From the NCBI GenBank assembly GCA_016204005.1, contig JACQLS010000034.1, positions 1 to 34,932 on the forward strand: a DNA stretch of 34,932 bases. Direction: 5' to 3'. The notes below the pieces were generated by a model. It was given only the letters and a program-made list of their open reading frames with translations. It did no database searches and had not been told where the DNA came from. The DNA comes from Parcubacteria group bacterium (lineage in GTDB: Bacteria; Patescibacteriota; Minisyncoccia; Phycocordibacterales; UBA2135). Made by a program: the position numbers and the translations under genes. Below, piece by piece: positions 1 through 9,467 of this stretch. Each line of letters begins with the position of its first letter. Within the stretch, counting starts at the first letter, position 1.

Positions 1-639
1 GTATTCAGCTTCCATGCGCTCGGGATTCGTAATCATGTATGGAGACACATACCCCTTATCAAACTCTAAGCCAAGCGCTACTTCCGACTCAACGCCGAAT
101 GACTGCGACTCCTCAACCGTCACAACGCCGTCCTCTCCGACTTTTTCAAATGTTTCCGCGATTTTTTTGCCAATTTCTTCTGATTCGGCAGAGATGGATG
201 CGACGTGCTCGATCTCCGTACGACCCTTAATCGGCGTCGCAATCGCACGAAGTGCCTCGATAACATCTTCTGCCGCGCGTTCAATACCGAAACGAGTCGC
301 CATTGGGTTTAAGCCCATTGCTATTTTCTTGAAACCCTCACTAACCATAGCCTGGAGAAGCACGACAGAGGTCGTTGTCCCATCGCCAGCTACTTCGTTT
401 GTCTTATTTGCGACCTCTTTGGCGATTTCAGCTCCCATATTTTCAAACTTGTCCTTGAGTTCAATTTCTTTCGCGATAGAAACACCGTCATTAGTGACAG
501 TGGGCGCGCCGAAACCCTTATCGAAGATGACGTTTCGCCCACGCGGACCGAGCGTCATTCCGACGGCCTCTGCTACAATATCAATGCCTCGCTTAATCGC
601 TCCTCGAGCCTGCTCCTTAAAAATAACTTGTTTTGCCAT
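1..639 (-). CDS. groEL: Chaperonin GroEL, N-terminal part (C-terminus beyond window edge)
   Basis: Reverse complement from CAT at 637-639 reads [59 protein letters not shown]..., a classic GroEL N-terminus; the + strand ORF 14..652 is its antisense. Confidence 0.97.
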   Translation of the reverse strand, partial: MAKQVIFKEQARGAIKRGIDIVAEAVGMTLGPRGRNVIFDKGFGAPTVTNDGVSIAKEIELKDKFENMGAEIAKEVANKTNEVAGDGTTTSVVLLQAMVSEGFKKIAMGLNPMATRFGIERAAEDVIEALRAIATPIKGRTEIEHVASISAESEEIGKKIAETFEKVGEDGVVTVEESQSFGVESEVALGLEFDKGYVSPYMITNPERMEAEY

Positions 640-806
640 GATAGATTTTTAATGAGTGATAACGAATATAAAAATCATCACCGAGCACATAGTGTGTGCA
701 AATTGATACCTGTGATAGACTTGCTTTATTTCAAGCTCATCTACCTTATCAATCTACTTACACTATGTGCTCGGTTAAGTAAATTATACTCGCTTCGCTC
801 CTTAAT

Positions 807-1115
807 TTACTTAATGATCGCCAAAATATTGGACTCGCTGGTAATGAGGAACTCTTCTCCATCGACTGTTATTTCATCGGGACCATACTTTGAGAAGAGG
901 ACGGTGTTACCCTTCTTGACCGTCATCGGCATAAGCTCGCCGGTGTCGCTTCTTTTCCCTTCTCCAACAGCAACGACTCTCCCGATTTGCGGACGCTCCT
1001 CTTTCGCGGTGTCAGGAATTATGATTCCCGAATCAGTCTGTTTTTCGTCTACAACAGCCTTGATGAGGACCTTGTCCCCTAAGGGGATGATCTCTTTCTG
1101 CTTTTTTGTGCTCAT
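807..1115 (-). CDS. groES: Co-chaperonin GroES
   Basis: IPLGDKVLIKAVVDEKQTDSGIIIPDTAKE...GRVVAVGEG...VLFSKYGPDEITVDGEEFLI; directly upstream of groEL. Confidence 0.97.
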   Translation of the reverse strand: MSTKKQKEIIPLGDKVLIKAVVDEKQTDSGIIIPDTAKEERPQIGRVVAVGEGKRSDTGELMPMTVKKGNTVLFSKYGPDEITVDGEEFLITSESNILAIIK

Positions 1116-1344
1116 AGTTTTAATGAAAAAACGTAAAAAAGATAAGGATTAAAAGAATACTGCGTTCTGTAGCCTAGGCACCTCGGGAAAGAAGGCGACG
1201 TGGCCGCTCTGTACCTATACCATAACCCTGTATGAGGGGAAATTGTAACACAAGAAAACAAAAAAAGCTACTGCTCCATCCATCACTCACCAGGACCCCC
1301 TTGGGGAGCCCAGGGTTGACTTCACCCCTCTAGTACGCTAGAGT

Positions 1345-1581
1345 ATGGATTACATGGAATTGCTTGAATCGACCCTCCCTTGGGTCCAAATCGTACTGTC
1401 GGTGCTCCTCGTTGCGGCCGTGCTACTCCAACAAACTGGAGCAAGTTTAGGCGGGGCTTTTGGCGGTGCTGATCAAGGGGGCTACCATACGAGGCGTGGC
1501 GCGGAACGTGTTTTCTTCTTTGCAACAATTGTCCTGGGTATTCTTTTTGCTGTTACAGCGTTCATTGCCCTCCTTATTTAG
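1345..1581 (+). CDS. secG: Preprotein translocase subunit SecG (possible true start at 1354)
   Basis: Two TM segments and VLLQQTGASLGGAFGGADQGGYHTRRGAERVFF motif typical of SecG. Confidence 0.9.
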   Translation: MDYMELLESTLPWVQIVLSVLLVAAVLLQQTGASLGGAFGGADQGGYHTRRGAERVFFFATIVLGILFAVTAFIALLI

Positions 1582-1637
1582 GTTCGGCCTTTCCTAGAAC
1601 GTAGTACCTAGGCCCCAGAGCCTTACTTTTTCTTTTT

Positions 1638-3413
1638 GTGATTTCTCCGTTCGACAACACCACAAACGAACCTCAAAAGAACGAGGGTTCCATACCGAAA
1701 ACATCCTGGCTTCGAGAAAAAGCGGAATATGCTATCCGCTCTTTACGATTTGTCCTTCTTTCCCTTGAGGAAAGAGAGCGCCGGGTATTTTTCGGTCTTG
1801 TATCCCTTTTTGTTATTGGCACTCTCGGCGCTCTCTTTACCGTGAATGCTATGTTCCTCGAGACGGTACCCACAGAGGGTGGATCATTTACTGAAGGAGT
1901 TGTGGGAACGCCACGCTTTCTGAACCCCCTCCTTGCAACATCAGACGCAGACCGTGATATAACCGCTCTCGTTTACTCGGGACTCCTCCGCCCCGCTACA
2001 AACGGCACGCTCATTCTTGACCTTGCAAAAGAGTACGCCGTCTCCGCCGATGGGCTTTCTTACACATTCACACTAAAAGACAAACTAGTGTGGCATGACG
2101 GTAAACCGCTTACGGCTGACGATGTCGTGTTTACTATCAAAAGGGTCCAAGACAACTCATTAAAAAGTCCGAAGCACGCAAACTGGGAGGGTATCGAGGT
2201 TACAAAAACAGATACCAGAACCGTTGTCTTCACCCTAAAGCAGCCATATGCTCCGTTTCTCGAAAACACAACACTCGGCATATTACCGAAGCATGTCTGG
2301 GAAAAGGTGACACCCGAGCAATTTGCGTTCTCGCTCTTCAATGTAGACCCTATTGGTTCTGGGCCGTATCGCGTAGAGAAAATAAAACGCGACTCTTCAG
2401 GCATTCCCAAATATTACGACCTTGTTCCCTTCAAACATTTCGCCCTTGGCGCGCCGTTTATTTCAAAAATCCATATCAACTTTTATCCAGATGAGGAGCA
2501 CCTCTTAGAAGCTTTGCGCGGAGGAGCCGTTGAAGCAGTGAGCGCGATACCCACCGTGGAAGCAGCAAAACTCTCTGAAGAAGGATATCGCGTATTGAAC
2601 TTCCTCCTACCTCGCGTCTTTGGAGTCTTTTTCAACCACAATAAAAACGAAATCTTTACTCAGAAGATAGTCCGGCAGGCCCTAGAAACAGCGCTCGATA
2701 GGAAGAAAATAGTGAATAATGTGCTCCATGGCTACGGAACCCCGCTTGAGGGACCACTTCCACCGGGCGCATTAGGATACACAGAGCCCGAGACAGAAAG
2801 CAGTGGGGATGTGGAGGCTGCCATAGCACTGCTTGAAAAGAATGGCTGGGTGCTTGATAAAGAGACCGGCCTCCGAAAACGAAAGGGGCAGGCGTTGGCG
2901 TTTTCACTTGCAACATCAAACGCAGAGGAGCTTCTTCTTACGGCAAAGGCCCTTCAAAACGAATGGAAGGTCCTCGGAGCAGACATAACTATCCAGACGC
3001 TTCCCGTAAATGAGCTCAACCAAAATATTATCAGGCCGCGCGCGTATGACACACTCTTCTTTGGAGAAGTTATCGGACGAGAGTCGGACCCGTTCCCCTT
3101 TTGGCACTCTTCCCAAAGAAATGACCCGGGGTTAAATATTGCGTTGTACACAAATATCACCGTGGACAAGTTGCTTGAGAACGCACGCTCGATATCAGAT
3201 GTTAAGAAACGCGCGGAGTCGTATGTGAAGTTTCAAAAAGAGATCGCCAACGATCTCCCCGCAGTTTTCATTTATTCACCCGATTTCATTTACGTATTAC
3301 CAAAGCGGATTCAAGGAGTAGAGAGAGGCACGATTGCGCTACCGTCGGAGCGTTTCATCGATATTAACAACTGGTTTATAGAAACTAACAGGCAGTGGAC
3401 ATTCTTAAAATAG
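1638..3413 (+). CDS. Peptide/oligopeptide ABC transporter substrate-binding protein (SBP_bac_5 type), N-terminal TM anchor, GTG start
   Basis: GTPRFLNPLLATSDADRDITALVYSGLLR...LAKEYAVSADGLSYTFTLKDKLVWHDGKPLTADDVVFTI is typical of OppA/DppA family. Confidence 0.93.
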   Translation: MISPFDNTTNEPQKNEGSIPKTSWLREKAEYAIRSLRFVLLSLEERERRVFFGLVSLFVIGTLGALFTVNAMFLETVPTEGGSFTEGVVGTPRFLNPLLATSDADRDITALVYSGLLRPATNGTLILDLAKEYAVSADGLSYTFTLKDKLVWHDGKPLTADDVVFTIKRVQDNSLKSPKHANWEGIEVTKTDTRTVVFTLKQPYAPFLENTTLGILPKHVWEKVTPEQFAFSLFNVDPIGSGPYRVEKIKRDSSGIPKYYDLVPFKHFALGAPFISKIHINFYPDEEHLLEALRGGAVEAVSAIPTVEAAKLSEEGYRVLNFLLPRVFGVFFNHNKNEIFTQKIVRQALETALDRKKIVNNVLHGYGTPLEGPLPPGALGYTEPETESSGDVEAAIALLEKNGWVLDKETGLRKRKGQALAFSLATSNAEELLLTAKALQNEWKVLGADITIQTLPVNELNQNIIRPRAYDTLFFGEVIGRESDPFPFWHSSQRNDPGLNIALYTNITVDKLLENARSISDVKKRAESYVKFQKEIANDLPAVFIYSPDFIYVLPKRIQGVERGTIALPSERFIDINNWFIETNRQWTFLK

Positions 3414-3516
3414 TCCTCAGTTTATAGTCGATAGTTTAACGATGACGTTCGTTTTCTATTCACTACTCCGCCAGCTCGCGAACTACAAACTACTGACTGC
3501 AGACTAAAAAATAATT

Positions 3517-5487
3517 ATGGAAGAAAAAAAACAAACATCACAAGGAAGACACGCGGGAGACCGCGCACAAAAGAAAGGAAGCGGAGAACGGGGATCACGC
3601 TGGAGGTCGCGCCCAGCGACTGGCCAAGGAGCGGGAGGCGGGCGACGCAAACCATATCATGGAGGTGGCAAGGGTGGAGGACCCCACAAAGCGCATGGTG
3701 GGCGTGGCCGTTCCCAGAGGCAAAGTGGAAATGCCGTGTGGAGAGATGAGCAACAGAAAGGAGGGCATGGAGCGAGGGACCGAAAACCCGCTGGAGAAAT
3801 CATCCCACCCTTGGGGAAAGATTCCATACGCATTATCCCACTCGGTGGAGTTGAGGAGGTTGGCCGCAACATGACCGCGATAGAATACGGAAATGACATC
3901 CTGATCGTTGATTGTGGCATTCAATTTCAAGCAGAAGAGACTCCCGGCATTGACTACATTCTCCCCAACACACGGTATCTCGAAGACCGGAAAGAGAAAA
4001 TCCGAGCGATGATCATAACGCACGGACACTTGGACCACATCGGAGGTATTCCCTATATCATGCCGCGCATCGGGAATCCGCCCATCTATACCCGGCTCTT
4101 GACCCTTCTCATGGTGCAGAAGCGACAGACTGAATTCCCCGAGTTGCCGCCGCTTAATCTGAATGAAATCAAAGGAAACGAAGTCCTCGTCTTTGGGGAA
4201 CTTCGTGTGCGCTTCTTCGCGGTAACACACACCATACCGGACGCCGCCGGCGTTATTATCGAGACTCCGCACGGGGTTATCGTCCACACAGGTGACTTGA
4301 AGCTTGAGCACAAAGAGGGCACGCCCTCTAAAAAAGAGGAGGAGGAATTCGGCATATTCGCAAAAGAGAAAGTGCTTGCCTTGCTTGCCGACTCTACTAA
4401 CGTCGAGAAGTCAGGGTGGTCAATCCCCGAGTCAGTGGTCTTCAAGACAATGGAGGATATCATTAAGAACTCTACGGGCCGCCTCATCATTGGAACATTC
4501 GCCTCTCAAATCGAGCGTATCGCAAGGATTATAGAAATCACAGAAAAATACGGAAAGAAGATCATCATTGACGGGCGAAGCATGAAGCAAAACGTTGAAA
4601 TTGCGATGGAGGCAGGGATCTTAAAACCCCAAAAAGGGACTATCGTCCCCATTGATGCAATGGATGATTATTCTCCCGAGAAAATCATCATCCTTGTTAC
4701 GGGCGCGCAAGGAGACGAGCACGCTGTATTGATGCGTGTTGCAAACAAGGGGCACAAGTATATACGTCTCTCGAAACGCGACACTATTGTCCTCTCCTCT
4801 TCCATAATTCCGGGCAATGAGCTTGCGATCCAGCGGCTTAAGGATAACCTTGCACGCCAAGGGGCAAACATCGTCCACTATCAGGTTTCAGACGTCCACT
4901 CAAGCGGGCACGCGAACCAAAGCGAGCTCGAGTGGATTCACAAACATGTGAAGCCACGGTTCTTCATTCCGATTCATGGATTCCACTACATGCTTACTGT
5001 GCACGGTAAGCTCGCGCAAAGAGTCGGTATGCCTGAAGACCGCGTGATTATTCCAGACAACGGTGCAATCATTGAAATACAAAATGGTGGTGAGAAAATA
5101 GTCCGCCTCAAGGAAATGGCCGCTCGTGGGCTAGTCCTCGTCGATGGATTTTCAATCGGTGACATACAGGAGGTTGTACTCCGCGACCGGCAAATGCTCG
5201 CGCAGGACGGCATGTTCGTCCTCGTCGTGACACTGGACGTCAATACGGGAAAGCTTCGAAAGTCGCCTGACATTATCTCTCGCGGTTTCGTATATCTACG
5301 TGAGTCCCAAGAACTCCTTACGACGGCGCGGACCCTCGTCAAGAAAACAGTTGAGAAAGAAGTCGGCGCAATGCATCCGATAAACTTCGACTATCTCAAG
5401 GGTATCCTTACGGACGAAGTGTCAAAGTACCTCTTCCAAAAGACTAACAAACGACCGATTGTCATCCCTGTTATCCTGGGAATATAG
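3517..5487 (+). CDS. rnj: Ribonuclease J with about 100-aa Gly/Arg-rich N-terminal extension
   Basis: IRIIPLGGVEEVGRNMTAIEYGNDILIVDCG, THGHLDHIGG metallo-beta-lactamase motif, DVHSSGHA beta-CASP motif, HGFHYML. Confidence 0.95.
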   Translation: MEEKKQTSQGRHAGDRAQKKGSGERGSRWRSRPATGQGAGGGRRKPYHGGGKGGGPHKAHGGRGRSQRQSGNAVWRDEQQKGGHGARDRKPAGEIIPPLGKDSIRIIPLGGVEEVGRNMTAIEYGNDILIVDCGIQFQAEETPGIDYILPNTRYLEDRKEKIRAMIITHGHLDHIGGIPYIMPRIGNPPIYTRLLTLLMVQKRQTEFPELPPLNLNEIKGNEVLVFGELRVRFFAVTHTIPDAAGVIIETPHGVIVHTGDLKLEHKEGTPSKKEEEEFGIFAKEKVLALLADSTNVEKSGWSIPESVVFKTMEDIIKNSTGRLIIGTFASQIERIARIIEITEKYGKKIIIDGRSMKQNVEIAMEAGILKPQKGTIVPIDAMDDYSPEKIIILVTGAQGDEHAVLMRVANKGHKYIRLSKRDTIVLSSSIIPGNELAIQRLKDNLARQGANIVHYQVSDVHSSGHANQSELEWIHKHVKPRFFIPIHGFHYMLTVHGKLAQRVGMPEDRVIIPDNGAIIEIQNGGEKIVRLKEMAARGLVLVDGFSIGDIQEVVLRDRQMLAQDGMFVLVVTLDVNTGKLRKSPDIISRGFVYLRESQELLTTARTLVKKTVEKEVGAMHPINFDYLKGILTDEVSKYLFQKTNKRPIVIPVILGI

Positions 5488-5502
5488 GAGATATACTAGA
5501 AG

Positions 5503-6708
5503 GTGATGCAACGATTTTTCTCCGCAAAATCTGCCCCGCTCTATCCCCTCTATCTCGCGCTCTTTTTCTTCTCGTTCCAGTTGGGATTGACGCTCTATAT
5601 TACCTCTTCGTTCCTCAAGAACTTCCTGCCGGAAAGCTTTGTCGGCTTTGTTTATATTGCGGCATCGGTTGCCTCGCTTTTTGCATTGCTATACACCCCA
5701 AAAGTACTCCCCACTCTTGGGAACTACCAAACGACTCTTGCCCTCTTGGGGCTCGAGTTTTTTGCGTTGGTGGCAATCGCTCTGTGGCCCGAATCGCCAG
5801 CGGTTATACCGCTCTTCATTATCTACCAAGGGTTTGTTACCATCTCGCTTTTTAACATTGATATCTTTATTGAACGCTACTCCGAGGAGCGTATAACCGG
5901 ATCCCTTCGTGGTATCATGCTCACGGTTCTAAACATCGCGATCCTTTTGGGCCCGCTCGTTGCCGGGCTCATTCTCACTAATGGGGATTTCTGGAAAGTA
6001 TATCTTGTTGCGGCGTTCTTTACGCTCCCTACATGGTGGATTATCGCGCGCCACTTCCGTAATTTTAAAGACCCCGTATACAGTGACATCTCACTATTCG
6101 TCGCCTTAAAGAAGGTGCTGTTTACAAAGCATCCCAAAGACGACATCCGCCATGCTGGCGTTGCAAGTTTCCTCATGAACTTCTTTTACTCATGGATGGT
6201 TATCTACACCCCCTTGTATCTCCATGACTATATCGGGTTTTCGTGGAGTGAGATCGGGGTTATTCTTACGATAATGCTCCTTCCCTTTGTGCTCTTTGAG
6301 ATTCCTGTTGGGCGTTACGCGGATGTAAGATCCGCAGAAAGGAAGGTTATGTTCTTCGGGTTCTTGATCGCCGCATTCTTTACCGGCGCCTTGGCACTGC
6401 TCAAAGAGCCTTCGCTTTTTGTCTGGGCTTTCTTCCTCTTTGGTACTCGTGTTGGGATGAGCTTTATCGAGATCACTTCAGAAAGTTACTTTTTTAAACG
6501 GGTTAAGGCGACAGATACAAGCGTCATAAGCATCTTCCGCGACATGCGCCCAATATCTTCTATTGCAGGCCCACTCTCTGCCTCAATATTGCTCCTCTTT
6601 TTTGATGTGCGCATCCTCTTCTTTGCTCTTGCGGGGATACTTCTCCTCGGCGCACTAAACGCCGCGCTTATGAGAGACGCCCGGGCTCTATCCCCAGTAG
6701 AAAATTAA
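5503..6708 (+). CDS. Major facilitator superfamily transporter
   Basis: About 12 hydrophobic segments; PVGRYADVRSAERKVMFFGF resembles the MFS loop motif. Confidence 0.8.
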   Translation: MMQRFFSAKSAPLYPLYLALFFFSFQLGLTLYITSSFLKNFLPESFVGFVYIAASVASLFALLYTPKVLPTLGNYQTTLALLGLEFFALVAIALWPESPAVIPLFIIYQGFVTISLFNIDIFIERYSEERITGSLRGIMLTVLNIAILLGPLVAGLILTNGDFWKVYLVAAFFTLPTWWIIARHFRNFKDPVYSDISLFVALKKVLFTKHPKDDIRHAGVASFLMNFFYSWMVIYTPLYLHDYIGFSWSEIGVILTIMLLPFVLFEIPVGRYADVRSAERKVMFFGFLIAAFFTGALALLKEPSLFVWAFFLFGTRVGMSFIEITSESYFFKRVKATDTSVISIFRDMRPISSIAGPLSASILLLFFDVRILFFALAGILLLGALNAALMRDARALSPVEN

Positions 6709-6710
6709 AA

Positions 6711-6731
6711 ACACCCCCCATCGGGGGGTGT
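6711..6731. terminator. Bidirectional rho-independent terminator between convergent genes
   Basis: AAAAACACCCCCCATCGGGGGGTGTTTTT. Confidence 0.9.
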
Positions 6732-6744
6732 TTTTGTTGTTGCA

Positions 6745-7383
6745 TTAGTATTCGATACCCTCTCCGCCTTCACCGCCTGTGGTTGCAGTAAAGGAAGCCA
6801 TGACGCTTTCGCCAGATGCGACAGTAACAGGAACTTCTTTCTTGAAATCAAACTCGCTGTCAGCGTCATCTGCGTGTAGTACTACCTGATACACTTTTCC
6901 GGCCTCAGTGCTGCGTAAAAGCGCGACTGACTGTCCGAAGTGCTTACCAGCATCAAAACGACGTGCTCCCAGGATCCTACCAAGAGCGCCTCCGTCTAAT
7001 TGCTCATGAACAGCGACCCAGCCACTTTGCTCAAGCGATACAAGAGATACGATAACGGTGTTACCTGCGCCTTGGTTTGAGACAACAAGCGCGTTGTTGG
7101 GAGAGACCACGGCCACAATAGGCTTCATAAGCCCCGCTGTTTGTTCCGCGTCACGCGCGTTCTTCAGAATGTCTCCAACCGTGTCACCATTCTGCCCCTC
7201 TCCGCCATTCTCAACTTCTTCCGCGACTTCTCCTCCACGATCAGCAAAAAAATCGCCGAGAAGACCCTTCCCTTCTACACTCCAATACCCACCCACACCT
7301 ACGACAATACCCACAATGAAGGAGATAAAAAGTGCCCCCTTAGAGGTGCGCTTCTCTCCCATGTTGTAATCAATTGGTTCCAT
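6745..7383 (-). CDS. Membrane-anchored hypothetical protein with DUF7282-like C-terminal domain
   Basis: N-terminal TM, acidic linker, then VVSNQGAGNTVIVSLVSLEQSGWVAVHEQLDG...GKVYQVVLHADD. Confidence 0.65.
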   Translation of the reverse strand: MEPIDYNMGEKRTSKGALFISFIVGIVVGVGGYWSVEGKGLLGDFFADRGGEVAEEVENGGEGQNGDTVGDILKNARDAEQTAGLMKPIVAVVSPNNALVVSNQGAGNTVIVSLVSLEQSGWVAVHEQLDGGALGRILGARRFDAGKHFGQSVALLRSTEAGKVYQVVLHADDADSEFDFKKEVPVTVASGESVMASFTATTGGEGGEGIEY

Positions 7384-7607
7384 CCCGATAGTGGTAGATC
7401 GCGATCCTCTCGCAATCTATAGCGTTAGAATTTGATAATATTCGTACTTTTATGAGTAACCCCCATGGAGACCGCGCGCGATCGCGACCACTATCGGGAT
7501 TCCATAGTAAATCACAGTATACACACCCCCCGGCAAGCTCCGCAAGAGAAAAAATGATTAGAAAATGAATCCCGTACAGTGCCAAGTCCTCTATGAAATA
7601 TTCATGC

Positions 7608-8234
7608 TCATGCGTCAAATCGCTTAAGCGGGTGCTCTTGTGGACACCCACGCGCCGGGCAGTAGTTGCGTCCGTATTCAATGAGGCGATACGTAAGCTT
7701 CCACCATTCTTTCTTAGGGAAAAGGGCCATTAAGTCTTTCTCTATCTTATTCGGGTCTTTCTCGCTCGAGAGCCCGAAGCGGCGTGCGAGGCGCATCACA
7801 TGCGTATCGACCGCAATCCCCTCTACCTTGCCGAAAGCATTGCCGAGAATGATGTTCGCCGTTTTTCGCGCAACACCCGGGAGCTTCACGAGCTCTTCCA
7901 TTGCGTCAGGAACGCGACCGCCATATTTCTCTTTCACCATCTTCGCAGCGGCAAGAATGTTTTTTGTTTTGTTGCGATAAAATCCAGTTGACCTGATATC
8001 CATCTCAAACTCGCGCGGATTGGCTTTTACATAATCATCGAGTTTTCTGTATTTCTTGAAAAGTTTTTCGGTAACCTCATTCACTTTTTTGTCCGTGCAT
8101 TGTGCGGAAAGCTCTACCGCAACCAAAAGCTCCAAGTTTGAGCGGTACTTAAGGACAATCTTTGGGTTAGCAAACAGTTTTTTAAGCTCCTTAAGGAGTG
8201 CCGCCGCACGCCGCTTTTTCCCCGCATCTTTCAT
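7608..8234 (-). CDS. nth: Endonuclease III (HhH-GPD), apparently without the canonical 4Fe-4S cysteine set
   Basis: LPGVARKTANIILGNAFG HhH with catalytic Lys, VDTHVMRLARRFGLS with catalytic Asp; C-terminus YGRNYCPARGCPQEHPLKRFDA. Confidence 0.93.
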   Translation of the reverse strand: MKDAGKKRRAAALLKELKKLFANPKIVLKYRSNLELLVAVELSAQCTDKKVNEVTEKLFKKYRKLDDYVKANPREFEMDIRSTGFYRNKTKNILAAAKMVKEKYGGRVPDAMEELVKLPGVARKTANIILGNAFGKVEGIAVDTHVMRLARRFGLSSEKDPNKIEKDLMALFPKKEWWKLTYRLIEYGRNYCPARGCPQEHPLKRFDA

Positions 8235-8267
8235 CCGAGCATTGTATCACGGCATACAAAAGAAAAA

Positions 8268-8289
8268 ACAGCCCGCCTTAGCGGACTGT
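8268..8289 (-). terminator. Hairpin terminator for the 8290-8850 gene
   Basis: ACAGcCCGCcttaGCGGaCTGT followed on the minus strand by a T-rich run. Confidence 0.75.
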
Positions 8290-8850
8290 CTAATTATCTT
8301 TCTTCCATGCCTGTAACACTTTGTTTGATTGATAGTAGCTCTCGACACTCCCCGCATCCCACCAACCGGGAAGCTCAGGAGTCACAATAAGGCGAGGTTT
8401 ATGAAACGGCACATGGCCGGGAGACAATACCATAGAAAGCGGGTGTGTCCCCTTGCTATGACGAATGCGAAAGAGTTCATCTCCTTTGAACCAGAGCGCC
8501 ATACGGACAAGGCACCGCCGAATTGCTATGTCCTGAATGTGCGTCCGTTTCGTCTCCTGCACGGAATAATCGAGGCCCGAGTCTACATTGGACGGCTCGT
8601 CGTCATAGACCTCTCGCGCACCCGCAATGAGCTGCGCCAAAATGTCGGGGTGATCTTCTAAAAACTTGAAGTAGGCATCCTCATACAGGGCGCAAACACC
8701 GAGGAAGCCGATAGTATGCTCCCCAAGTTGCCACATGATGCGCCAGTTCCCCGGCCCGTACTTTTTCGCCCAACGAGCATGCGTTTCTTCACGATGCTTG
8801 CCGAGATATCCAGGCTGCCGTTCCACGGTAACCCAACCGTCGTCTTTCAT
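8290..8850 (-). CDS. Hypothetical protein, no family recognised
   Basis: 186-aa ORF preceded by three tandem AAGGAG purine-rich SD-like units and followed by a terminator hairpin. Confidence 0.7.
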   Translation of the reverse strand: MKDDGWVTVERQPGYLGKHREETHARWAKKYGPGNWRIMWQLGEHTIGFLGVCALYEDAYFKFLEDHPDILAQLIAGAREVYDDEPSNVDSGLDYSVQETKRTHIQDIAIRRCLVRMALWFKGDELFRIRHSKGTHPLSMVLSPGHVPFHKPRLIVTPELPGWWDAGSVESYYQSNKVLQAWKKDN

Positions 8851-8900
8851 GTACGCACTCCTTCTCCTTCTCCTTGAGATATATCACCACCCCTAAAAAG

Positions 8901-8930
8901 TGTAAAGCGCCACCGAAGTGACGCTTTACA
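8901..8930 (-). terminator. Strong hairpin, likely terminator of a minus-strand transcript
   Basis: TGTAAAGCGcCACcgaaGTGaCGCTTTACA, followed on the minus strand by CTTTTTAG. Confidence 0.6.
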
Positions 8931-9216
8931 GTGTGCTTACCGCTTACCCGAAGGCGCGCGACAAGCACCTCTTAATTCTATCCGTGCTCCTAAGAGCGTC
9001 AATGAACGGGGTGTGGATAAGTGCCAAAAAATAGGGAGGCTGTTGGGCCGACCATATTTTTTGAGCATCCCGTCCTTGTTTTTCCTCGGGAACCTTGTAC
9101 TTTCTCCAACTTCAAAATGACGCGGATGCTCTCGCGAAGCGCGGGCGCCGAATAGGCGCATCCCTTGTGAGCGAAGCGCTTCGCCGCAAAAAACATGAAA
9201 AACAAGAACTGGGATA

Positions 9217-9246
9217 GTAAAAACCCTCCGATTGGAGGGATTTTAC
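9217..9246 (-). terminator. Terminator hairpin for the DUF378 gene
   Basis: GTAAAAaCCCTCCgattGGAGGGaTTTTAC. Confidence 0.8.
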
Positions 9247-9278
9247 GTGAAGAAGAAACTGTTATGAATTTTGGGAGA

Positions 9279-9467
9279 TTACTTCTTAAAGAAGTAGAAA
9301 ATCTCAAAGAGTGCTGCAAGTCCGACGGCGATGTAGACGACTTGCGCAAGCATGGCATCCATGCCACCCAAGAGAACACCTCCGACTTCCCAGCCCAAGA
9401 CGAAGAGCAACCAGTTCAAACCACCGACGACAAGAAGCCAGAACGAGATTTTGTGGAGAACGTCCAT
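9279..9467 (-). CDS. DUF378 family small membrane protein
   Basis: MDVLHKISFWLLVVGGLNWLLFVLGWEVGGVLLGG...VYIAVGLAALFEIF. Confidence 0.88.
   Translation of the reverse strand: MDVLHKISFWLLVVGGLNWLLFVLGWEVGGVLLGGMDAMLAQVVYIAVGLAALFEIFYFFKK

Noticed and set aside
14-652. + strand ORF of 212 aa
   Set aside because: Antisense of groEL; the minus strand encodes a textbook GroEL N-terminus
1116-1340. Possible CIRCE/HrcA site upstream of groES
   Set aside because: No TTAGCACTC-N9-GAGTGCTAA-like dyad found
3595-4311. 238-aa minus-strand ORF
   Set aside because: Lies opposite the RNase J coding sequence and shows no recognisable domain
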